Of a DNA stretch of 64,000 nucleotides, positions 34,861 to 42,237 are shown in pieces (within the stretch, counting starts at the first letter, position 1; the number at the start of each line of letters is the position of its first letter). Source of the stretch: an uncultured Alphaproteobacteria bacterium (GTDB lineage Bacteria; Pseudomonadota; Alphaproteobacteria; Rs-D84); NCBI GenBank assembly GCA_934230415.1, contig CAKQEW010000005.1, positions 36,448-100,447 on the forward strand, read 5' to 3'. The notes under the pieces are model-generated. The model made no database searches. It was not told the DNA's origin and worked only from the letters and a program-made list of their open reading frames with translations. The position numbers were made by a program, and so were the translations under genes.

Positions 34861-34871
34861 TGTTTTATTGT

Positions 34872-34900
34872 TTGACTTTTCGTAATTTTTGGTTCATAAT
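34872..34900 (+). promoter_or_regulatory. Candidate promoter of the rpsP operon
   Basis: TTGACT (34872-34877), 17-bp spacer, CATAAT (34895-34900). It gives a leader of about 135 nt before rpsP, in which I see no clear riboswitch. Confidence 0.5.
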
Positions 34901-35040
34901 TGTCCCGCAAATCCCAACAGATTGCCATTTATATAACACCAGTACGCGGTATGCGTGTGGAACATCAACCGACAAGTTTTTGTCTTTGATGGTGGTTTTT
35001 CTGTGCGGGTAAAACAGTTAGAAATATAAGGAGCAAAATT

Positions 35041-35478
35041 ATGGCAACTGTTATTCGTTTGGCACGTTTCGGCGCAAAAAAACGTCCATATTATCATGTC
35101 GTTGTTACAGATTCCCGCAATGCGCGTAATTCTGGCAACGTTTTGGAAACGGTGGGTAAATACAACCCAATGTTGGCACGCGATGATGAAAAGCGTGTTA
35201 TCTTGGACGTTGAAAAGGTTAAATCCTGGATTGCCAAGGGTGCAAAACCATCTGACCGTGTTTATCGTTTCTTGGTAAACGCTGGGTTGGCAACTGCAAA
35301 ACCAGTTCCGGTTCAGACAAAGAAACACCTGCAGTCTGAAAAAACCCAGATGAAGATTAAAGACAAGGCTGAAAAATTAGCGAAAATCGCCGAAGAAAAA
35401 GCCGCCGCAGAAGCGGCCGCCAAGGCAGCTGCCGAAGCGCCAGCCGAAGAAACAACAACCGAAGCGGTTGCTGAATAA
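35041..35478 (+). CDS. rpsP: 30S ribosomal protein S16
   Basis: 145 residues. The S16 domain (MATVIRLARFGAKKRPYYHVVVTDSR, then ETVGKYNP and VKSWIAKGAKPSDRVYRFL) fills the first ~85 residues. The rest is an Ala/Glu/Lys-rich tail, as in several alphaproteobacteria. The strong ribosome site AAGGAGC precedes it. It is the first gene of an rpsP-rimM-trmD-rplS operon. Confidence 0.97.
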   Translation: MATVIRLARFGAKKRPYYHVVVTDSRNARNSGNVLETVGKYNPMLARDDEKRVILDVEKVKSWIAKGAKPSDRVYRFLVNAGLATAKPVPVQTKKHLQSEKTQMKIKDKAEKLAKIAEEKAAAEAAAKAAAEAPAEETTTEAVAE

Positions 35479-35492
35479 TTTTGCATTCGTTT

Positions 35493-35514
35493 GTGTCCCG
35501 GTTCGCCGGGACAC
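35493..35514 (+). promoter_or_regulatory. UUCG-capped hairpin between rpsP and the next gene
   Basis: A perfect 9-bp stem GTGTCCCGG/CCGGGACAC closed by a TTCG tetraloop, without a T-run. It is probably a processing or stability element rather than a terminator, because the operon continues. Confidence 0.6.
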
Positions 35515-35537
35515 ATATAAAGATAGTGAGGTACAAG

Positions 35538-35747
35538 ATGTCTTTGGATGCTAAAACACAAACATGTAAATATTCAGAATTTCTGAATTGTTCAGGCGCA
35601 TATCAATGGGCACAGTTTGTAACACAAATGGGTATGATGGCGATTCCCGTTCATCCCGATGACGCCACATTGCCACACGGATGCCCATGCAACCCAAATA
35701 TGTGCCCACGGTATGTGAAATTTATCAAAAGCGAAAAACAGTATTAA
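35538..35747 (+). CDS. Small Cys-rich protein, 69 residues
   Basis: It starts at the ATG at 35538 after GTGAGG. The sequence holds CKYSEFLNC near the N-terminus and the cluster HGCPCNPNMCPRY near the C-terminus, suggesting a metal-binding fold. I do not recognise the family. It sits inside the rpsP-rimM operon, 10 bp before rimM, and is one of three such small genes there. Confidence 0.6.
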   Translation: MSLDAKTQTCKYSEFLNCSGAYQWAQFVTQMGMMAIPVHPDDATLPHGCPCNPNMCPRYVKFIKSEKQY

Positions 35748-35757
35748 ATACATTAAT

Positions 35758-36225
35758 ATGTCTGATGTTCAGAATATTTTAGTTGGCAAAATCGTCGCTC
35801 CCCAGGGAATTCGGGGCGAGGTTCGTGTTCAAACGTATTCTGAAAATCCGATGGATTTTCGTGATTTTAACATAATTTGTTCAAAATTTAAGCCCGCAGA
35901 ATTTCATTTTGTGCGTCGTCTGAATCCAACGTCCGATGTTATTGTGGCACGAATTGATGGGATTGATAATCGCACAGTGGCGGAAACTCTGCGCGGGACA
36001 GAATTGTTCATATCACGTGATGACCTGCCCCAGTTACAGTCAGGTGAATATTATCAGTCAGACTTAATTGGATTTGATGTTGTACGCGATGGAGTAACAA
36101 TTGGGCGTATTTCATGTTTTCAAAATTTTGGTGCAGGCGACATAATTGAACTGACCAATGGAAATATGGTTTCGTTTGCCGGCGCCGATGTTGATATGAA
36201 TAAAAAAACTGTTGTGGTGAAATAA
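35758..36225 (+). CDS. rimM: Ribosome maturation factor RimM
   Basis: 155 residues. The N-terminal RimM domain begins ILVGKIVAPQGIRGEVRVQTYSENP. The PRC-barrel-like C-terminal domain carries SGEYYQSDLIGFDV and GAGDIIEL. It assists 30S head assembly by binding S19. Its position between rpsP and trmD is canonical, apart from the small inserted genes. Confidence 0.94.
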   Translation: MSDVQNILVGKIVAPQGIRGEVRVQTYSENPMDFRDFNIICSKFKPAEFHFVRRLNPTSDVIVARIDGIDNRTVAETLRGTELFISRDDLPQLQSGEYYQSDLIGFDVVRDGVTIGRISCFQNFGAGDIIELTNGNMVSFAGADVDMNKKTVVVK

Positions 36226-36226
36226 A

Positions 36227-36472
36227 ATGACGAACGTAAAAATATCTTTTACCGGTACAGGAAACAAAATTCACACGGTATGTGATTGGCGTTTGAACCA
36301 CTGTCCGATAATTTGGCTGGAACGCAAACAGGCGGTTCCATATACAGTAACCAGTTCATGTGATAATTCTGTTTGTCTGCGAATGCAAAACCAGGCGAAC
36401 GATTTGATGAATGCATTTGTTTCAAACAGACTGTGCATGAATTGTAAATTTAATCAAAACAAGGAGCGCTAA
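36227..36472 (+). CDS. Small Cys-containing protein, 81 residues
   Basis: It begins one base after the rimM stop, so translation is probably coupled. Cys residues are paired as CDWRLNHC, SCDNSVC and CMNC, a pattern compatible with zinc binding. No known family is recognised. The next gene starts 2 bp after its stop. Confidence 0.55.
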   Translation: MTNVKISFTGTGNKIHTVCDWRLNHCPIIWLERKQAVPYTVTSSCDNSVCLRMQNQANDLMNAFVSNRLCMNCKFNQNKER

Positions 36473-36474
36473 AA

Positions 36475-36765
36475 ATGTTACCACGTACATTTGTTCGCTC
36501 GGATTCATCCGATGTCTTTGTCCCACGCGATTTAACAACATCAAAAAATGGCGACACGTGGTGTTCATGTGTTTATGCGTGCGAGCAATTTATGACATAT
36601 CCGGTGGACGCGTGGGGGCGTCGTATTATTATGAACGGCACACCCTGTCCACATGCAGAAAATGGCGCGCCATGCACGGGCGAATTGGTTTGGCGCAATG
36701 GCGGGTTCAGTTCTGCAGCGCATTTGACACCATTGATAACATATTTGGGCGCACGTGTGCGATAG
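36475..36765 (+). CDS. Small Cys-containing protein, 96 residues
   Basis: Preceded by AAGGAGCG. Cys pattern: WCSCVYACEQF and CPHAENGAPC, the latter resembling a zinc-ribbon knuckle followed by GELVWRNGG. The family is unknown. It lies 7 bp before trmD within the same operon. Confidence 0.55.
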   Translation: MLPRTFVRSDSSDVFVPRDLTTSKNGDTWCSCVYACEQFMTYPVDAWGRRIIMNGTPCPHAENGAPCTGELVWRNGGFSSAAHLTPLITYLGARVR

Positions 36766-36772
36766 TTTTGAT

Positions 36773-37459
36773 ATGCATTTTAACATACTGACCATTTTTC
36801 CAGAAATGTTCCCCGGCACGTTGGGTGGCGGTGTGGTTGGTCGCGCGTTGGAACGTGGAATATGGTCGTATGACGCGATAAATATTCGTAATTTTGCCAT
36901 AAATAATTATGGCAGTGTTGATGACGAACAATTTGGCGGCGGTGCTGGCATGGTTATGCGACCAGATGCACTGGGCGACGCAATTGATTCTGTTAAGCAT
37001 CGCGGCAAAATTATTTATTTTTCGCCGCGCGGTCCGCGCCTGACCCAGGCAATGGTACGTGAATTTGCATCTGATACGGATGCCACGTATACCCTGCTGT
37101 GCGGTCGGTACGAGGGAATTGATCAACGCGTCATTGACGAATACGATATAATGGAATTGTCCATCGGGGACTATATACTGTCCGGCGGTGAAATTGCCGC
37201 CCAAGTTTTTATTGACAGTTGCGTCCGCTTGATAGATAATGTACTGCACGGTGGAGCAGAATCCACCGCGAACGAAAGTTTTGAAATCGGGGGGCTGGAA
37301 TGGCCGTTATACACCCGCCCGTCAGCATGGCGTGGACGCAATGTCCCAGAAGTCCTGCTGTCCGGTCACCACGGCAATATTGAACGGTGGCGGAAACAAC
37401 AATCGGACGAAATAACACATGAACGTCGTCCGGATTTAATAAAGGAAAATGAAAAATGA
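36773..37459 (+). CDS. trmD: tRNA (guanine-37-N1)-methyltransferase TrmD
   Basis: A 228-residue SPOUT-class trefoil-knot enzyme. Key segments are FNILTIFPEMF, FGGGAGMVMRPD, YFSPRGPRLTQ, LLCGRYEGIDQRVID and the knot MELSIGDYILSGGE. It methylates G37 next to the anticodon to prevent frameshifting. I chose the ATG at 36773, which gives the family's usual N-terminus. The stop overlaps the rplS start by 4 bases. Confidence 0.96.
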   Translation: MHFNILTIFPEMFPGTLGGGVVGRALERGIWSYDAINIRNFAINNYGSVDDEQFGGGAGMVMRPDALGDAIDSVKHRGKIIYFSPRGPRLTQAMVREFASDTDATYTLLCGRYEGIDQRVIDEYDIMELSIGDYILSGGEIAAQVFIDSCVRLIDNVLHGGAESTANESFEIGGLEWPLYTRPSAWRGRNVPEVLLSGHHGNIERWRKQQSDEITHERRPDLIKENEK

Positions 37460-37845
37460 GCATTATTAAAAAAATAGAAGCAGCGCAAGTCGCAAAATTA
37501 AAGGGCGAAAAGAACATCCCAGATTTCAAGGCTGGGGATACACTGAAAGTGTCTGTCAAAATTAAAGATGGTGACAAGTTCCGTATCCAGGTGTTTGAAG
37601 GCGTTGTAATTGCTCGCGATGGTGGTAATGGCAACAATGCATCCTTTACCGTTCGCCGCGAATCATATGGTGTTGGTGTGGAACGTAAATTCCCACTGTA
37701 CAGCCCGGCGATTGAAAAAATTGAGAAGGTTCGCATTGGTCGCGTACGCCGTGCAAAATTGTTCTTCTTGCGTGGTTTGTCTGGCAAAAAGGCCCGTATC
37801 GTTGAAGATTTGGCCGCCACATCTGCGGAAAAGAGTGCAAAATAA
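37456..37845 (+). CDS. rplS: 50S ribosomal protein L19
   Basis: 129 residues, full length: IPDFKAGDTLKVSVKI, RIQVFEGVVIAR, SFTVRRESYGVGVERKFP and RRAKLFFLRGLSGKKARI are all family signatures. It is the last gene of the rpsP operon, coupled to trmD by an ATGA overlap and followed by a terminator. Confidence 0.97.
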   Translation: MSIIKKIEAAQVAKLKGEKNIPDFKAGDTLKVSVKIKDGDKFRIQVFEGVVIARDGGNGNNASFTVRRESYGVGVERKFPLYSPAIEKIEKVRIGRVRRAKLFFLRGLSGKKARIVEDLAATSAEKSAK

Positions 37846-37873
37846 TTTTGCATATAATTTTGCAAATATGAGT

Positions 37874-37900
37874 GCCGCCCCATTCTGGGGCGGTATTTTT
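37874..37900 (+). terminator. Terminator of the rpsP-rplS operon
   Basis: CCGCCCC-attct-GGGGCGG followed by TATTTTTG. Confidence 0.75.
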
Positions 37901-37914
37901 GTTATGTATATCGT

Positions 37915-37943
37915 TTGACAATTATACGTGGCGAATGTAATAT
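37915..37943 (+). promoter_or_regulatory. Strong promoter of the DUF2155 gene, near-leaderless
   Basis: Perfect TTGACA (37915-37920), 17-bp spacer, TAATAT (37938-37943), then 8 bp to the first ATG at 37952. Confidence 0.65.
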
Positions 37944-37951
37944 ATTGGGTA

Positions 37952-38302
37952 ATGATGAAACTTATAAAAATCTTTGCATTATTGTTATGTGTCGTGCCAT
38001 GCACATCACATGCGTATGTTAATCGCGATACCGCCACATTGCGTGTCATGAACAAGGCCGCGGGCAAGGTTCAGACCATCGTTGCCCCAGTCGGCAAATC
38101 CATTGAATTTGAAAAATTGACCATATTGGTGCGTTCATGCAAACAGACAGACCCATTCCAGGCCGAAGATTACTGGGCATTTATAGAGGTTTTTAAAAGT
38201 ACAGAGGGACAAATTTATGGAAATTGGATGAGTCGCAATGAACCAGGCGACAATCCACTGCAAAATGCAGACTATGATTTATGGTTGGTAAAGTGTGAAT
38301 AA
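37952..38302 (+). CDS. Secreted DUF2155-family protein
   Basis: 116 residues with a signal peptide (KLIKIFALLLCVVPCTSHAY). The DUF2155 core follows: TIVAPVGKSIEFEKLTILVRSCKQT, AFIEVFKSTEGQIYGNWMSRNEP and the C-terminal YDLWLVKC. The family is nearly restricted to Alphaproteobacteria, is periplasmic and has no established function. Adjacent ATGs at 37952 and 37955 are both possible starts; neither has a ribosome site. It probably heads a transcript running through to tsaD. Confidence 0.8.
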   Translation: MMKLIKIFALLLCVVPCTSHAYVNRDTATLRVMNKAAGKVQTIVAPVGKSIEFEKLTILVRSCKQTDPFQAEDYWAFIEVFKSTEGQIYGNWMSRNEPGDNPLQNADYDLWLVKCE

Positions 38303-38318
38303 ACATGGGGCGATAATT

Positions 38319-38624
38319 ATGAACACAATAAAACATTCATTGAAATTTATTATTGGTGCGGCGGCGTTGATATTGGTAATTGTCGTGTTTGCATGCACTA
38401 TGCGCAGTGGCGATTTAGAATCTGGGAACCTGAAAATGTGGCGCGGGGCATCGCTGGATCGGCGCAATGCGGCAGCACGTATTTTGACCGCGACAGACAC
38501 CGATACAGAATTATTGGTGGCGTGCGTTGATAAAATTGCCACATTACCGGAATCAGGGGAAATGGCGGTACGCGACGCAATGTCATTGTGCTATACCGGG
38601 ATGCAGATTAAAGAAAATCAGTAA
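38319..38624 (+). CDS. Small membrane-anchored protein, unknown
   Basis: 101 residues. One N-terminal hydrophobic helix (about residues 8-26, LKFIIGAAALILVIVVFAC) is followed by a soluble helical part with ARILTATDTDTELLVACVDKIATLP. The Cys at the end of the helix could be a weak lipobox (VFAC), but the residue at -2 is atypical. It lies between the DUF2155 and DUF1460-type genes (3-bp gap to the latter), so an envelope role is likely. Confidence 0.55.
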   Translation: MNTIKHSLKFIIGAAALILVIVVFACTMRSGDLESGNLKMWRGASLDRRNAAARILTATDTDTELLVACVDKIATLPESGEMAVRDAMSLCYTGMQIKENQ

Positions 38625-38627
38625 AAC

Positions 38628-39317
38628 ATGTGGCGTGCAATACTGGCATTGATTTTAATTGGATGCGCCATTGCGCGTAATGATGATATTGGTGGCAAAT
38701 ACCTGGGCGCGCGATATGTGAACGACCCGCTGGGCGAAGGGGTTGCGCCAGACACTGACCCGCTGATGCGCACAGACGCGTTTGATTGCACCACATTCGT
38801 TGAAACTGCACTGGCCGATGGTGATGTTAATCGGCTGACCCGGATTCGTTATCATGACGGCACGGTCGGATTTGAGAATCGCAACCATTTTATTGAAACA
38901 GACTGGTTGACGAATAATTCAGACCTGGCAAGAAACGTCAGTGGGGAATACGGCAATACCGCCCTGCGCCACGTTGTGATTGATAAATCGACATGGTTTC
39001 GGCGCGTGCACCACATGGACATAACCGTCGCACCCGTGACCACAGATTTGGAATACATACCATATGCCGAACTGGGTAACATTAATAACACAGAACCACT
39101 GGTTGTACTGTTTGTGGTTGATGATGCGGATATGCGTGATAAAATTGGTACTGATTTGGCCGTGACACATATGGGTTTTCTGATGCCGGGCGGCACATTG
39201 CGCCACGCATCCAGTGTGGCGGGCCACGTGATTGATACGGATTTTTATGAATACGTGTCTGCACGCCGTCAGAATTCAAATAACCTGGGGATAACATTGT
39301 TGGAAATAAAAAAATGA
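38628..39317 (+). CDS. DUF1460-family lipoprotein, probable muropeptide amidase
   Basis: 229 residues. The N-terminus carries a lipobox (LILIGC, Cys13). The DUF1460 pattern follows: DAFDCTTFVETALA with the presumed nucleophile Cys54, LTRIRYHDGTVGFENRNHFIETDWLTNN, and VTHMGFLM with the presumed His181. The family is NlpC/P60-like and acts on peptidoglycan fragments as an N-acetylmuramoyl-L-alanine amidase. Its stop overlaps the tsaD start by 4 bases. Confidence 0.75.
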   Translation: MWRAILALILIGCAIARNDDIGGKYLGARYVNDPLGEGVAPDTDPLMRTDAFDCTTFVETALADGDVNRLTRIRYHDGTVGFENRNHFIETDWLTNNSDLARNVSGEYGNTALRHVVIDKSTWFRRVHHMDITVAPVTTDLEYIPYAELGNINNTEPLVVLFVVDDADMRDKIGTDLAVTHMGFLMPGGTLRHASSVAGHVIDTDFYEYVSARRQNSNNLGITLLEIKK

Positions 39318-40444
39318 CAGACGAAAAATTAATACGTATGAATATGGGCAACCTGGCGGGCGATGTGCACACAGATGGTGCGGCACGGCCGGTTGTATGT
39401 CTGGGGATTGAATCGTCGTGTGACGAAACATCGGCCGCGATTGTGGATTCTGAACGTAATATATTGGCACATATCATATATTCACAAATCCCAGAGCACC
39501 AGAAATATGGCGGTGTGGTGCCAGAATTGGCAGCACGCGCGCACATATTGGCGATTGACCAGGTCGTGCGCCAGACACTGGAAAATGCGCATATGACCAT
39601 AAATGACATTGATGTTATTGCAGCAACCGCGGGCCCGGGTTTGATTGGTGGGGTTTTAATTGGATGGATGGCGGCGACCGGCATGGCCCAGGCGACAGGT
39701 AAACCCCTGGTTGCTGTTAATCATTTGGAAGGTCATGCATTGGTTCCACGCCTGCATGCGGCGGCGGCAAATGGTGGCGATGGCGCAACATCCGTGGAAT
39801 TTCCGTATTTGTTGATGCTGGCGTCGGGTGGACATTGCCAGATTTTACTGGTTCGTGATGTCGGACAATATGAATTGATTGGTCAAACCCTGGATGACAG
39901 TGCGGGTGAAGCATTTGACAAGGTGGCCAAGATGCTGGGACTGGGATATCCAGGTGGTCCGATTGTTGACCGTCGTGCCCAGATGGGCAATTCCACCGCG
40001 TTCCATTTCCCGCGTCCATTGTGTGATAAACCGGGGTGTGATTTTTCGTTCAGCGGGATAAAAACCGCCGCACGTACATTTTTGGATCGGCACCCCGCCC
40101 CGCACAGCGATGAATTCATAAATGATTTCTGTGCATCGTTCCAGGCGGCAGTTGTTGATTGCATAATCAATCGTCTGGGTAATGCAATGCACGATGCACG
40201 TGTTATTGCCGCCGCACCAAAAACGCTGGTCGTTGCCGGTGGTGTCGCAAAAAACAGCGCGATACGCGCGGCGATGGAACACCTGGCGTCATCACACGGT
40301 TTGGTATTTGCCGCGCCACCAATGAACCTGTGCACAGATAATGGTGCAATGATTGCGTGGGCGGGAATTGAGAACTATCGTCTGGGGCGCGTTGTGCACG
40401 AACCGGTTGCGCCGCGTCCGCGTTGGCCATTGACAGAATTGTAA
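39314..40444 (+). CDS. tsaD: tRNA N6-threonylcarbamoyladenosine synthase subunit TsaD
   Basis: A 376-residue ASKHA-fold protein (Kae1/Gcp). Signatures: CLGIESSCDETSAAIVD, GGVVPELAARAHI, NHLEGHALVPRL with two metal-binding histidines, and VVAGGVAKNSAIR. It transfers threonylcarbamoyl to A37 of ANN-decoding tRNAs with TsaB and TsaE. The first ~27 residues are an extension beyond the usual start; the internal Met at residue 9 is a possible alternative. The annotated ATG overlaps the previous stop, favouring coupled translation. Confidence 0.95.
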   Translation: MTDEKLIRMNMGNLAGDVHTDGAARPVVCLGIESSCDETSAAIVDSERNILAHIIYSQIPEHQKYGGVVPELAARAHILAIDQVVRQTLENAHMTINDIDVIAATAGPGLIGGVLIGWMAATGMAQATGKPLVAVNHLEGHALVPRLHAAAANGGDGATSVEFPYLLMLASGGHCQILLVRDVGQYELIGQTLDDSAGEAFDKVAKMLGLGYPGGPIVDRRAQMGNSTAFHFPRPLCDKPGCDFSFSGIKTAARTFLDRHPAPHSDEFINDFCASFQAAVVDCIINRLGNAMHDARVIAAAPKTLVVAGGVAKNSAIRAAMEHLASSHGLVFAAPPMNLCTDNGAMIAWAGIENYRLGRVVHEPVAPRPRWPLTEL

Positions 40445-40474
40445 TTGGCATTGCGATTCATAATGTGGTATAAT
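40445..40474 (+). promoter_or_regulatory. Candidate leaderless promoter of the 40482 gene
   Basis: TTGGCA (40445-40450), 18-bp spacer, perfect TATAAT (40469-40474), then exactly 7 bp to the ATG. There is no Shine-Dalgarno sequence. Confidence 0.65.
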
Positions 40475-40481
40475 TAATGCC

Positions 40482-40970
40482 ATGGATGAATATAAAAAAT
40501 ATTATGATGCAGCCACACGTAAAGTGCTGGATTTGGCATCCAGGATTGATTCTGTTGCATTAAAGCATTTTGATGCGGAATATCGTCTGGCGGATATTGC
40601 ATACGTCCTGCGCCAGAAATATGCCGACCCGGCGTTTCGCAAAAAGTTCGTTGGGAACCTGCCGTTTAATGGATTTGTGCCCTGGCCCAAGGGATTCTGT
40701 GCATTGTCCGCGATATGCGTATATGAACTGTATGGTGGCGCGGATATTTGGACACCGTCGGCAATCCACCTGGGTGACTGGGAACATGCACCGGTGGTAT
40801 TCTTGCGTGATAATATCAGTGGTATTTCATTTGATGCAACCGGCGATCAATTCGCGCCACTGCGCGTCCCGTATGAGGTTGGCACCCCAATCAACCGCAA
40901 AATGAGTGATATGCGCACACCAAACAAGACAGAATTCATACGTCAGATTAAACAAGAATTAGACAAGTAG
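40482..40970 (+). CDS. Unknown protein with possible Cys-His-Asp triad
   Basis: 162 residues, soluble. Three segments stand out: GFCALSAICVYELYGG (Cys73), DWEHAPVVFL (His102) and ISFDATGDQF (Asp118). The order Cys, His, Asp, with the last in a (Y/F)DxTxDQF context, resembles papain-like or transglutaminase-like folds, so a peptidase, amidase or acyltransferase is possible. I cannot assign a family. It lies between tsaD and xseA with its own strong promoter, and xseA follows 5 bp after its stop. Confidence 0.55.
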   Translation: MDEYKKYYDAATRKVLDLASRIDSVALKHFDAEYRLADIAYVLRQKYADPAFRKKFVGNLPFNGFVPWPKGFCALSAICVYELYGGADIWTPSAIHLGDWEHAPVVFLRDNISGISFDATGDQFAPLRVPYEVGTPINRKMSDMRTPNKTEFIRQIKQELDK

Positions 40971-40975
40971 TTATT

Positions 40976-42214
40976 ATGATGGAAAAACCAGAACCAATCG
41001 TCAAGCCCGATACAATATTCAGCGTGTCTGATGCGTCCGCCCTGTTAAAGGGGGTGGTGGAAACCGCATTCCCACGCATTAAAATCCGTGGCGAATTGTC
41101 CCAGATTACACGCGCAACATCTGGACATATATACATGACGATAAAGGATTCTGTGGCGGCAATATCTGTAATTATCTGGCGCGGAACACCCGTCCCATTT
41201 AAACTGGAAGACGGGATGGAGGTTATAATTACCGGTCGTTTTACCACATATCCGGCGCGCAGCAATTATCAGATAATTGCCAATGAAATTGAAATGGCGG
41301 GCGTTGGCGCAATATTAAAAATGCTGGAACAGCGCAAACAGAAACTGGCCGCCGAAGGATTGTTTGACGCATCGCGGAAAAAGCCTTTACCACGTTTTCC
41401 ACAAACAATCGGTGTTGTGACCAGTCCGACCGGCGCCGCATTCCAGGATATCCAGAACCGTCTGCGCGAACGTTTCCCGGTGCGTGTTGTCCTGTATCCT
41501 GCAACGGTCCAGGGCACAACCGCCGCCGCAGAAATTGCCGCCGGCATTGAATATTTTAATCGTGAAAATAATGTGGATGTTATTATCGTCGCACGTGGTG
41601 GCGGCAGTTTGGAAGACCTGTTACCATTTTCCGAAGAAATTGTTGTTCGCGCCGCCGCGGCCAGCCACATTCCACTGATTTCTGGCGTGGGACACGAACC
41701 AGATTGGATGCTGATTGATTTTGCCGCGGACGTTCGTGCCCCCACCCCAACTGGTGCCGCCGAAACAGTTGTGCCGACAAAATTGTCATTGTTCCAAGAA
41801 TTGGATAATCTGTGGCATCGCATGTCTGGAACATTTGCAACACGCCTGGTTAATGCAAAATCACGCATGGATGCAATCACGATAAAGAGCCCGCGCCAAA
41901 TGGTGATGGAACGCGCGCAACGCCTGGATGACATAACGCGCACATTAAACATAATTATCAATGGCAAACTGACCGCCGCACACCAACGCATTGATGGCGT
42001 CGCGACATTCCCGAATATATTACAGAACAAAATGGCAACGTTAAATCAGTCTGTTGCGCATATTGGCCAAATGCTGAATTCATTGAGTTATAAAAATGTT
42101 CTGGCACGTGGGTACGCAATCGCACGCGATGCAAATAATAATATTATCAGTCGTGCAGATGGCGCACCACATGTCGCATCACTGGAATTCGCAGATGGTA
42201 TTTTGCAAATTTAA
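40976..42214 (+). CDS. xseA: Exodeoxyribonuclease VII large subunit
   Basis: 412 residues. The N-terminal OB-fold (IFSVSDASALLKGVVETAFP, then KIRGELSQITRATSGHIYMTIKD) binds single-stranded DNA. The catalytic domain contains GVVTSPTGAAFQDI, IIVARGGGSLEDLLPFSEE and GVGHEPDWMLIDFAADVRAPTPT. With XseB it degrades single-stranded DNA in mismatch repair and recombination. The small subunit xseB is not adjacent. Tandem ATGs at 40976 and 40979 are both possible starts. Confidence 0.95.
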   Translation: MMEKPEPIVKPDTIFSVSDASALLKGVVETAFPRIKIRGELSQITRATSGHIYMTIKDSVAAISVIIWRGTPVPFKLEDGMEVIITGRFTTYPARSNYQIIANEIEMAGVGAILKMLEQRKQKLAAEGLFDASRKKPLPRFPQTIGVVTSPTGAAFQDIQNRLRERFPVRVVLYPATVQGTTAAAEIAAGIEYFNRENNVDVIIVARGGGSLEDLLPFSEEIVVRAAAASHIPLISGVGHEPDWMLIDFAADVRAPTPTGAAETVVPTKLSLFQELDNLWHRMSGTFATRLVNAKSRMDAITIKSPRQMVMERAQRLDDITRTLNIIINGKLTAAHQRIDGVATFPNILQNKMATLNQSVAHIGQMLNSLSYKNVLARGYAIARDANNNIISRADGAPHVASLEFADGILQI

Positions 42215-42237
42215 AACGCCCACTGGGGCGTTTTTTT
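42214..42237. terminator. Terminator between xseA and recN
   Basis: CGCCC-actg-GGGCG followed by seven T residues on the plus strand. The reverse sense has a shorter T-run and could also serve convergent recN. Confidence 0.75.

Noticed and set aside
34354..34928. Two minus-strand open frames covering the tRNA-Gly region
   Set aside because: They translate tRNA and terminator sequence in antisense, repeat the same peptide (RFNFWCGRRE) because of the 174-bp duplication, and have no translation signals.
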